Of a DNA stretch of 64,000 nucleotides, positions 11,483-18,000 are shown piece after piece. Origin of the DNA: Zunongwangia mangrovi (GTDB lineage: Bacteria; Bacteroidota; Bacteroidia; Flavobacteriales; Flavobacteriaceae); assembly GCF_900112105.1 (NCBI RefSeq), contig NZ_FOKV01000003.1, positions 310,001 through 374,000 of the forward strand, given 5' to 3'. The position numbers and the translations under genes are program-made. Position 1 is the first letter of the stretch. The number at the start of each line of letters is the position of its first letter. Under the pieces are notes generated by a model. It saw only the letters and a program-made list of their open reading frames with translations. It had not been told where the DNA came from and ran no database searches.

Positions 11483-12213
11483 GTAAGGAATTACCACATA
11501 TTTCTCAGTTAGGAGATAATGCAATTTTAATTCAGTTTGAGAAAATAATAAGCGAGAAAGTACTAGATGAAGTATTGTTTTACAAAAACTTGATTCAGCA
11601 ACTTTATGTTAAACAAAAAGTTGAAGTAATTAATACATATAACTCGATATTAATTAATTACTTTGTTACTATAGAAGATGTTTATAGTGATTTGAAAGCT
11701 GTGAAAGAAGTCTTTCAGCAGAACAATAATACAAAAAATATTGATAGTCGTGTTTTTGAAATCCCGGTGTGTTACGATCTTGATTTTGGGATTGATCTTG
11801 AACTTATTTCGAAAGAGAAAGACTTAGAGGTTTCAGAAATAATTTCACTGCATACACAGCCAGAATACCGAGTTTATTTTATGGGTTTTTTACCCGGATT
11901 TTTATACTTGGGAGGTCTGGATAAAAAGCTTCAGATTTCTAGAAAATCGCAACCCCGAATGAAGATCGAAAAAGGCGCTGTTGGAATTGGTGAAAATCAA
12001 ACCGGAATTTATCCAAAAGTGAGTCCCGGTGGCTGGCAAATTATCGGCAATTGTCCGGTAGATTTTTTTGATAAAAACAGTGAAATTCCAACGCAAATTT
12101 CAGCAGGAGATTACATCAAATTTAAGAGTGTAGAGAAGGAAGAATATGAGCAAATAAAAGAGCAGGTAAAAAACGGGAATTTTCAACTTAAAAAACAGGA
12201 GCGAAATGGGTAA
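11479..12213 (+). CDS. pxpB: 5-oxoprolinase subunit PxpB (KipI / AHS1 family)
   Basis: Allophanate-hydrolase-subunit-1 type protein, the KipI homologue and second subunit of 5-oxoprolinase. The conserved core YRVYFMGFLPGFLYLGGLD (about 132-150) is followed by PRMKIEKGAVGIGENQTGIYP and PGGWQIIG. 244 residues. It overlaps pxpA by 4 bases and pxpC by 8. Older annotations call such genes kinase A inhibitors or carboxyltransferase subunits; the pxpA-B-C context argues for oxoprolinase. Confidence 0.94.
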   Translation: MSKELPHISQLGDNAILIQFEKIISEKVLDEVLFYKNLIQQLYVKQKVEVINTYNSILINYFVTIEDVYSDLKAVKEVFQQNNNTKNIDSRVFEIPVCYDLDFGIDLELISKEKDLEVSEIISLHTQPEYRVYFMGFLPGFLYLGGLDKKLQISRKSQPRMKIEKGAVGIGENQTGIYPKVSPGGWQIIGNCPVDFFDKNSEIPTQISAGDYIKFKSVEKEEYEQIKEQVKNGNFQLKKQERNG

Positions 12214-13066
12214 AATGAAAGTTTTACAATCGGGACTTTTTAGTAGTATTCAGGATTATGGAAGATTTGGCAATATGAAATATGGCGTTCCAGCTAGTGG
12301 AGTGATGGATCGTTATGCGGCAAGAACTGCTAACCTAATGTTGCGAAATGATGCAAACGATGCTGTTTTGGAAATTACCATGATGGGACCAAAATTAGAA
12401 TTTACGGCAGCAACAAAAATCGTGATTTCTGGAGCAAATCTGTCGCCTAAATTGAACACTGAAGAAATTGAAAATAATGAGATCATCGAAATTTCTGAAG
12501 GTGATATTTTAAGTTTTGGCAGAAAAATTTTGGGTTGTAGGACCTACCTGGCAATTTCTGGAGGATTTTCTACGGAAGAGGTTTTAGGGAGTAAAAGTTG
12601 GTATGACGGAATTACCGAGCATCAGAAATTAGAAAAGGGAATGGAAATACCTTTTACTGAAGATGCAGCGAATAAAATCGAAACTTTTGCAGCCCTAAAG
12701 TTCAATGATGATTATTTGCGATCTACGGTAGTTGAAGTTTATAAAGGGCCAGAATTCGAATTTCTTTCAGAAGAACATAAATCAAAGTTAGAGACTTTGG
12801 ATTTTAGTATCGATCAAAACAACAACAGGATGGCGATACAGCTGCAAGAAGAATTACCAAACGAGCTTGAACCCATAATCACCGGGCCGGTAGTTCCCGG
12901 TACGGTGCAATTAACACCTTCAGGAAAATTAATTATTTTAATGCGAGACTGCCAAACTACGGGTGGATATCCAAGGGTTTTACAATTGACAGATAAAGGA
13001 TTGAGAACAATGGCGCAAAAGTTAACTAATGAAGAAGTGAGATTTTATTTAACGAAACCGTTATAA
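12206..13066 (+). CDS. pxpC: 5-oxoprolinase subunit PxpC (KipA / AHS2, biotin-dependent carboxyltransferase family)
   Basis: Third 5-oxoprolinase subunit, of the AHS2/KipA family. The N-terminal block reads LQSGLFSSIQDYGRFGNMKYGVPASGVMD in sequence over residues 6-34, with GPKLEF, ISGANLSP and AISGGF following; near the C terminus are LIILMRDCQTTGGYPRV and MAQKL. 286 residues, a little shorter than the roughly 310-330 common in the family but with no obvious missing block. Start ATG 12206 overlaps pxpB; ATG 12215 is a possible alternative. Last gene of the operon, followed by a nested hairpin at 13069-13147. Confidence 0.94.
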   Translation: MGKMKVLQSGLFSSIQDYGRFGNMKYGVPASGVMDRYAARTANLMLRNDANDAVLEITMMGPKLEFTAATKIVISGANLSPKLNTEEIENNEIIEISEGDILSFGRKILGCRTYLAISGGFSTEEVLGSKSWYDGITEHQKLEKGMEIPFTEDAANKIETFAALKFNDDYLRSTVVEVYKGPEFEFLSEEHKSKLETLDFSIDQNNNRMAIQLQEELPNELEPIITGPVVPGTVQLTPSGKLIILMRDCQTTGGYPRVLQLTDKGLRTMAQKLTNEEVRFYLTKPL

Positions 13067-13068
13067 AT

Positions 13069-13147
13069 AAAAAAGTGCCGACTAGACGTTTAACGAAGTA
13101 ATAAAGACCCTACTCAGAATTACTTCACATTCTATCGACACTTTTTT
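13069..13147 (+). terminator. Nested hairpin / compound terminator after pxpC
   Basis: Outer arms AAAAAAGTG-C-CGA-C-TAG (from 13069) and CTATCGACACTTTTTT (to 13147) pair with small bulges; an inner 8-bp stem GAAGTAAT (13095-13102) / ATTACTTC (13119-13126) closes a 16-base loop. The 3' arm ends in six T, so it can terminate pxp transcription; the 5' arm begins with six A, so it could act in both directions. A second weaker hairpin, GCAAAGGG/CCCTTTTTTGC, lies at 13209-13235. The rest of 13148-13313 shows nothing I can name. Confidence 0.65.
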
Positions 13148-13313
13148 GCCCCAAAACACCTTAGCTAACTAAAATGATATTACAAAAATAGATTAAAAGA
13201 TTGTTATTGCAAAGGGGAAAAACACCCTTTTTTGCTAAAAATTTCTTGAATAGCCTAAAAATTATATTTAATTTTATCTTAAAATTAATTCATCATTAAA
13301 TATTTCGTAATCA

Positions 13314-13697
13314 ATGGATAAGCCAGAAAATTGTATTTCTGCGGCTAAAGCTAAAGCAATGGAAGCCAGCTGGGAAGCGACTAGAGGCGAGGCTTTGCAA
13401 AAAGCATTAGGGTATCCAGATACACATCACACTATTAATTCTATAAAACAAATTAGGGATTATTTAGATTATGTTGAACATAAGTCTCTAGAAGAACATA
13501 TTTTAGAACCTAAAATTTCAATTTTTTTAGAGGTGTACGAGAAAATGGAAAATAGACCTCCTGTAAGCACTTTTTTTTTAGCACCAACAAAACCTGTGCA
13601 AATCGACGAAGTGGTTAAAGATTTACCCAATTATGAAATAGATCCTTATAATTTGGGAGAAGTTCCTTGGCCTCCAGATAAATACGGGACTAAATGA
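13314..13697 (+). CDS. Conserved-looking hypothetical protein, first gene of a two-component operon
   Basis: A 127-residue soluble protein that I do not recognise. It starts MDKPENCISAAKAKAM, has an acidic, helix-forming middle (TINSIKQIRDYLDYVEHKS) and a Pro/Tyr-rich end (NYEIDPYNLGEVPWPP). No signal peptide or membrane segment. Its stop overlaps the start of the 7-TM protein gene by four bases, and the next three genes overlap as well, so it belongs to a tightly coupled signalling operon. It may be an accessory or ligand-sensing partner; that is inference from position only. Confidence 0.75.
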   Translation: MDKPENCISAAKAKAMEASWEATRGEALQKALGYPDTHHTINSIKQIRDYLDYVEHKSLEEHILEPKISIFLEVYEKMENRPPVSTFFLAPTKPVQIDEVVKDLPNYEIDPYNLGEVPWPPDKYGTK

Positions 13698-14434
13698 ATT
13701 TAGTACAGTGGTTTTTTGAAAATGCAGGTTTATACTTTTTCTATGAGTTTGCAGTGGCAATTATCGGAACGTATTTTTATTTTTACCAGGCTAGAGGCAA
13801 TGTACTTTTTAAATGTCTTATGATCTTCTTTTGGTGGACGTGGTTTGCAGATTCTTTTGCAAAATATGCCGCTATTCTATATTTAAATGAATATAAGATG
13901 TTAGATGTTAGAAACACGATTTTTGAAAGAGATGGTTGGATCTATAATTTGGTTCATATTGTAAGTATCGTGTTCTACACCTGGTTTTTTAATCGATTAA
14001 TTCCAGGTGAGAGTTTAAGAAAAATAGTTAAGTATTTGGGAATTTTTGTAGCGGTCGTTAGTTTGATCTTGTTTTTTATATCTGATGATTTCTGGATCGT
14101 TTCAAATGCAGATGTAGCTTTTGTTAAGGGTTTAATGATTATTTTATTTTGCGTACTATGTTTTTTAGGTTTAATAAGTTCAGACCAGATCATCTCATTT
14201 TATAAATTTTTTGGCTTCTATTTTACTATTGGAATCTTTGTGTTCTATCTTTTAACTACGCCACTTTTTATCTACACTAAATACTTTACCTGGGACAGTT
14301 ATGATTTTTCTATGCTACGCATCTTTATCGTAAAATCCTGTAATGTTGTTTTATACAGTTTATGCATTATTGGGTATTTAGTTGCAATGAAGCATAAAGA
14401 TTTGAATTTAAAATACTCTAAAGATGCTACCTAA
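13694..14434 (+). CDS. Seven-TM integral membrane protein, candidate sensor
   Basis: 246 residues with about seven hydrophobic helices (roughly 10-30, 38-60, 82-102, 112-130, 142-162, 168-192, 208-230), aromatic-rich and without a large loop. No enzyme motif is visible. It overlaps the upstream hypothetical gene by 4 bases and the histidine-kinase gene by 11. The kinase has only one membrane helix and no sensor domain, so this protein is a reasonable candidate for the input component. I do not recognise a named family. Confidence 0.8.
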   Translation: MNLVQWFFENAGLYFFYEFAVAIIGTYFYFYQARGNVLFKCLMIFFWWTWFADSFAKYAAILYLNEYKMLDVRNTIFERDGWIYNLVHIVSIVFYTWFFNRLIPGESLRKIVKYLGIFVAVVSLILFFISDDFWIVSNADVAFVKGLMIILFCVLCFLGLISSDQIISFYKFFGFYFTIGIFVFYLLTTPLFIYTKYFTWDSYDFSMLRIFIVKSCNVVLYSLCIIGYLVAMKHKDLNLKYSKDAT

Positions 14435-15212
14435 AGAACAGTTATTATTAATTATATATGTGATCTTTGTTTGCTTTGTTTTGGGGGGCTTTATTATTGC
14501 TTTCTTTGTTACTTATCAACGTAGAAAGAATAAGTTGCTTCGAGAAAAGATAGAGGCAGAGCAGTATTACGAAAAAGAAATTTCGAATACAAAGATCGAG
14601 ATCCAGGAGCAAACTTTAAAGAATATTGGTTGGGAGTTGCATGATAATATAGGGCAATTGTTATCTGTTGCTAAGATGCAACTAAATATGGCAAGTGTAG
14701 CAAAAGAAATTCCTTTAGAAACTATTAAAGATATTAAAGATGTAGTAGCAGATTCGCTACAGGAAGTAAGAGCACTTTCAAAATCTTTAAACAGTGACGT
14801 TATTGGAAATGCAGGCTTGGAAAAATCGGTAGCGTATGAACTGGATCGCTTTTCCAGACTTAACGTTATTCAAACAAATTTTAGCACTAAAGGTGAGCCT
14901 TTCCTCATAGGCCAAAAGAATAGTCTGGTTATTTTTCGAATTCTACAGGAATTTTTCTCAAATGTGATAAAACATTCTGGTGCAGATCACTTAATGGTCT
15001 CTTTTCATTATTCTGAAAATGAATTATTTATAGAAGCTAAAGACGACGGAGTAGGATTCGACCTACAAAATATAGAACGAAATAGTGGATTATACAACAT
15101 GGAGAGCAGAGCGGCATTAATAAATAGCCGATTCACGTTAAATTCTTTTCCTAACAAAGGAACTTCTATATCTTTGCACTTTCCAAAACAACCAAGTCAA
15201 TCAAATGAGTAA
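14424..15212 (+). CDS. Sensor histidine kinase, NarL-partner (HisKA_3) type
   Basis: Autophosphorylating kinase of a two-component system. One TM helix (about 7-30) is followed by a coiled-coil linker (about 32-65), the HisKA_3 dimerisation block NIGWELHDNIGQLL with phospho-acceptor H73, and an HATPase domain with N box EFFSNVIKHS (N180), G1 box DDGVGFD (207-213) and an N-terminal-lid region NMESRAAL. The part before the first TM helix is only six residues, so it has no extracellular sensor of its own. Overlaps its neighbours on both sides (11 and 8 bases), which ties it to the 7-TM protein and the response regulator. Confidence 0.93.
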   Translation: MLPKEQLLLIIYVIFVCFVLGGFIIAFFVTYQRRKNKLLREKIEAEQYYEKEISNTKIEIQEQTLKNIGWELHDNIGQLLSVAKMQLNMASVAKEIPLETIKDIKDVVADSLQEVRALSKSLNSDVIGNAGLEKSVAYELDRFSRLNVIQTNFSTKGEPFLIGQKNSLVIFRILQEFFSNVIKHSGADHLMVSFHYSENELFIEAKDDGVGFDLQNIERNSGLYNMESRAALINSRFTLNSFPNKGTSISLHFPKQPSQSNE

Positions 15213-15831
15213 ATCGATAGTTATTGTCGATGATCATGTTCTTTTTGGCCAATCTTTAAAAGGATTGGTCGATTCGTTCGATGATTATCGGGTAAAAGCA
15301 GTTTACAAGAACGGGAAAGAACTTCAGGAGAATTTGAGAAAAATGGATTTACGTCCAGATCTTATTTTATTGGATATCCGAATGCCGGTTATGGATGGGC
15401 TGCAAACGATGCAATGGCTTAAGCAAGAATTTCCGAAGCAAAAAGCAATGGCTTTAACAATGGAAGATGATGAAGAAATTTTGCTTAAAATGCTCGGTCT
15501 TGGTTGTAGAGGATACCTGGTGAAAGATATCGATCCAGATAAGTTTAAGCAGGCTTTGGATAGTGTCGTTGATACCGGTTATTATGTAGATAAAGAAGTT
15601 ATGGAAGAACTGGAAAGAAAAGAACGTTCTAAAGAACAATTTTCAGAAAGAGAAATCGAGTTTCTGCAATACGTATGTACAGAAATGACTTACAAAGAAA
15701 TCGCAGCCGAAATGCGTCTTAGTCCTAAAACTATCGATGGATATCGCGAAAGTCTTTTTGTGAAATTAGATATTAAAAGCAGGGTAGGGCTTGCTGTTTA
15801 TGCGATTAAGAATAATTTTTGTACCATCTAA
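15205..15831 (+). CDS. NarL/FixJ-family response regulator
   Basis: DNA-binding partner of the upstream kinase. A receiver domain (about 4-120) holds the acidic pair in VDDH, phospho-acceptor D57 in LLDIRMPVMDG, and the switch residues TMEDDE and KDI. A LuxR-type helix-turn-helix fills about 147-205 (FSEREIEFLQYVCTEMTYKE, then SPKTIDGYR). 208 residues, standard for the family. It overlaps the kinase gene by 8 bases. Targets cannot be inferred. Confidence 0.94.
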   Translation: MSKSIVIVDDHVLFGQSLKGLVDSFDDYRVKAVYKNGKELQENLRKMDLRPDLILLDIRMPVMDGLQTMQWLKQEFPKQKAMALTMEDDEEILLKMLGLGCRGYLVKDIDPDKFKQALDSVVDTGYYVDKEVMEELERKERSKEQFSEREIEFLQYVCTEMTYKEIAAEMRLSPKTIDGYRESLFVKLDIKSRVGLAVYAIKNNFCTI

Positions 15832-15855
15832 TATTCCCTGTTTTTAGCTTCATTT

Positions 15856-15888
15856 TTTGAAAATCTAAAGTTTTAGATAGTATCTTCG
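15856..15888 (+). promoter_or_regulatory. Candidate Bacteroidota promoter with a palindrome in the spacer
   Basis: TTTG (15856-15859), 21-base spacer, TATCTTCG (15881-15888), one mismatch from the TAnnTTTG -7 box. The spacer holds a perfect palindrome ATCTAAA-GT-TTTAGAT (15863-15878) between the two promoter boxes, where a bound repressor would block polymerase. The start codon of the nitrilase fusion gene follows 30 bases later. Confidence 0.45.
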
Positions 15889-15918
15889 TTTTCAGAATTA
15901 AACACGCGTTTATAGAAG

Positions 15919-17439
15919 ATGGAGACACCAACGATCGAGCTAAGAAACTTAAAAGTTCAGGATTACAAAGAACTTAAAGTTTCTATGATTAAAAGTTACA
16001 GCGGTATGCCAGATGATTACTGGAGTGAAGCTGAAATTAAAACCTTAGTAAAAAAATTTCCAGATGGCCAGTTTTGTATCGTTATCGATAACAAAATTGC
16101 AGGCTGCGCACTTTCTATTATTGTAGATTATAATAAATTTGATGATAATCATACCTACGACGATATTATTGGTGGTGAGAATTTTGCAAATCACACTAAA
16201 AACGGAGATGTTCTCTACGGAATAGATGTTTTTATTCATCCAGAATATAGAGGAAAACGTCTTGGACGTCGGCTTTACGAAGCGCGTAAAGAATTGTGCG
16301 AGCAACTGAATTTGAAATCTATAATTTTTGGTGGTAGAATCCCCAATTTCGGCAAATACGCACAAGAACTTACTCCAAAAAAATATATTGATAAAGTAAA
16401 ACTTCAGGAGATTCACGATCCTGTATTGTCATTTCAGCTTTCTAACGATTTTCATGTAAAAAAAGTGATCAAAGGATATCTTTCTGGCGATCACGAAAGT
16501 AAAGAATATGCTGTTTTGATGGAATGGAATAATATTTATTATACCAAACCTCAAAAATTAATAGAAAGTACCAAAACCGTGGTTCGCCTTGGATTGGTGC
16601 AATGGCAAATGCGTTTGTTTAAGAATTTTGATGCACTGGTTTCTCAAATTGAGTTTTTTGTAGATGCTGTGAGTGATTATCAAAGCGATTTTATTCTTTT
16701 TCCTGAATTATTTAACGCACCGCTTATGGCCGAATTTAATCATTTAAATGAAGCTGAAGCGATACGTGGACTTTCAACTTATACTGAAAAATTGTTGGAG
16801 GTTTTTATCGATTTTGCCATTACCTACAACATAAATATCATAACCGGAAGTATGCCGCAGGTTATTGGTGAGCATATGTATAATGTTGGTTTTTTATGTC
16901 GTCGCGACGGAAGTTACGAGCGATACGAGAAATTACATATTACTCCGGCTGAAGAATCTGCCTGGGGAATGAAGGGCGGTACCAAATTACAAACTTTTGA
17001 TACAGATTGTGGTAAAATAGGAGTTTTGATCTGTTACGATGTAGAGTTTCCAGAACTTCCAAGGCTATTAGCTGAAGAAGGAATGAACATTTTATTTGTT
17101 CCATTTATGACAGATACTCAAAATGGGTATTCCAGAGTTCGAATTTGTGCGCAATCTCGAGCAGTAGAAAATGAATGTTATGTGGCGATCGCAGGTTCTG
17201 TAGGAAACCTCCCAAAAGTGAATAATATGGATATACAATATTCGCAAAGTGCAGTATTAACACCATCAGATTTTGCATTTCCTGTAAATGGCGTAAAAGC
17301 CGAGGCTACACCAAATACTGAGAGCACACTATTAGCCGATGTAGATCTAGATTTGCTTAAAGAATTACACAATTTTGGAAGCGTGCGTAATTTAAAAGAT
17401 CGTAGAAAAGATCTTTATTCGATAAAACTTAAAAAATAG
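15919..17439 (+). CDS. GNAT acetyltransferase - carbon-nitrogen hydrolase (nitrilase) fusion
   Basis: Two enzymes in one chain of 506 residues. Residues about 5-200 are a GNAT acyltransferase with the acetyl-CoA loop HPEYRGKRLGRRLYEAR; residues about 220-505 are a nitrilase-superfamily amidase with the catalytic triad E263 (FPELFNAP), K338 (YEKLHITP) and C372 (LICYDVEFPE). This architecture corresponds to the nitrilase branch known for an N-terminal RimI-like fusion (branch 12). The substrate is unknown; a coupled acyl-transfer and amide-hydrolysis role is possible. Stands alone between the response regulator and the ilv leader. Confidence 0.93.
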   Translation: METPTIELRNLKVQDYKELKVSMIKSYSGMPDDYWSEAEIKTLVKKFPDGQFCIVIDNKIAGCALSIIVDYNKFDDNHTYDDIIGGENFANHTKNGDVLYGIDVFIHPEYRGKRLGRRLYEARKELCEQLNLKSIIFGGRIPNFGKYAQELTPKKYIDKVKLQEIHDPVLSFQLSNDFHVKKVIKGYLSGDHESKEYAVLMEWNNIYYTKPQKLIESTKTVVRLGLVQWQMRLFKNFDALVSQIEFFVDAVSDYQSDFILFPELFNAPLMAEFNHLNEAEAIRGLSTYTEKLLEVFIDFAITYNINIITGSMPQVIGEHMYNVGFLCRRDGSYERYEKLHITPAEESAWGMKGGTKLQTFDTDCGKIGVLICYDVEFPELPRLLAEEGMNILFVPFMTDTQNGYSRVRICAQSRAVENECYVAIAGSVGNLPKVNNMDIQYSQSAVLTPSDFAFPVNGVKAEATPNTESTLLADVDLDLLKELHNFGSVRNLKDRRKDLYSIKLKK

Positions 17440-17579
17440 AATAAAACTTTATCTGATAAAAAATTAATCCTTAAGTTTACTCGATAATCGAGGTGAAATG
17501 CTGTGTTTTTAGTTGGAATGCCTCGAAAAATAAGTTGTGTATAAATGCCTTAAGGGCTTTTTCCAAGATTTATTGAGTT

Positions 17580-17645
17580 ATGAATTTTAAGAAGCAAAAC
17601 ATTATCTCTTCAATTATTGAGGTCATTTTCATTTTGAAAACCTGA
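17580..17645 (+). CDS. Candidate ilv leader peptide (21 aa, Ile/Val/Leu-rich)
   Basis: Short frame ATG 17580 to TGA 17643-17645. Residues 8-20 read IISSIIEVIFILK: six Ile (ATT ATC, ATT ATT, ATT, ATT), one Val and one Leu among 21 codons, exactly the amino acids made by the downstream operon. A stalled ribosome would sit on the segment that pairs with 17653-17657. The stop is 28 bases before the A/T-flanked terminator stem. Too short for ordinary gene finding; no protein homology is claimed. Confidence 0.6.
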   Translation: MNFKKQNIISSIIEVIFILKT

Positions 17646-17673
17646 CCCTGGAGAAGATGTGTACAATTTATAT

Positions 17674-17705
17674 AAAAAAAGCCATCTCTCGAGATGGCTT
17701 TTTTT
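17674..17705 (+). terminator. Intrinsic terminator between the ilv leader frame and ilvD
   Basis: AAAAAAAGCCATCT (17674-17687), loop CTCG, AGATGGCTTTTTTT (17692-17705): a 14-bp stem with GC core and seven T. It is 235 bases after the nitrilase stop and only 28 after the leader-peptide stop, which favours an attenuator over a plain gene terminator, though it could serve as both. Confidence 0.9.
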
Positions 17706-17722
17706 ATGCTTTTTTCTGAAAA

Positions 17723-17767
17723 TTAAAGGAAATACAGCATTTTTTAAAGCTGCTGTATTTCCTTTAA
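17723..17767. repeat. 17-bp perfect inverted repeat upstream of ilvD
   Basis: Left arm TTAAAGGAAATACAGCA (17723-17739), 11-base loop, right arm TGCTGTATTTCCTTTAA (17751-17767). No T run follows, so it is not a standard terminator. It may stabilise the 5' end of the ilv mRNA or be a protein-binding site. Confidence 0.75.
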
Positions 17768-17892
17768 AACTGAATGTATTTTAAATATAATAACGATGTT
17801 AATGTTAAATCACTGAAAAATTAAATGTTTTTTGAGAGTTTCAGCAGTCGTAATAAAGAGTGTTTTAAATTACTGAAAATCAATAATTTATA

Positions 17893-18000
17893 ATGTTAAA
17901 TATGCCGTTGAAGACAATTAAGCAATCTTGGCTAAAAAACAGAGGCATTTTGAAGGCGGTAATTTTATCTAACGAGAAGAGAAAAATTAGTAATGAATAA
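17893..18000 (+). CDS. Possible 35-codon ORF overlapping the ilvD start
   Basis: ATG 17893 to TAA 17998-18000, ending 8 bases inside ilvD in another frame. It is basic and contains GILKAVIL (residues 18-25). The overlap would allow translational coupling or a second layer of leader control. No homology or clear ribosome site supports it, so it may be chance. Confidence 0.25.
   Translation: MLNMPLKTIKQSWLKNRGILKAVILSNEKRKISNE

Larger units (their letters stand above)
17472..17767 (+). promoter_or_regulatory. Candidate ilv attenuator region (leader ORF, antiterminator, terminator, second hairpin)
   Basis: The 553 bases between the nitrilase gene and ilvD hold an ordered set of elements. A weak -7-like box TAAGTTTA is at 17472-17479. 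A 21-codon Ile/Val/Leu-rich frame runs 17580-17645. GAGAAGATG (17651-17659) can pair with CATCTCTC (17683-17690) over 8 bp with one bulged A; this pairing would break the terminator stem at 17674-17705. UCUUC inside the leader frame (17607-17611) can pair with GAAGA (17653-17657), the usual region 1:2 pairing. A further 17-bp inverted repeat is at 17723-17767. The arrangement fits ribosome-mediated transcription attenuation of ilvDBNCA; that function is inference. Confidence 0.6.

Noticed and set aside
16045-16416. 123-codon minus-strand ORF
   Set aside because: Lies wholly inside the acetyltransferase-nitrilase gene in the antisense frame; Phe/Ile/Asn-rich shadow.
17440-17992. T-box or metabolite riboswitch before ilvD
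   Set aside because: No T-box TGGNACCGCG motif or specifier stem, and no known aptamer consensus; a leader peptide explains the elements better.
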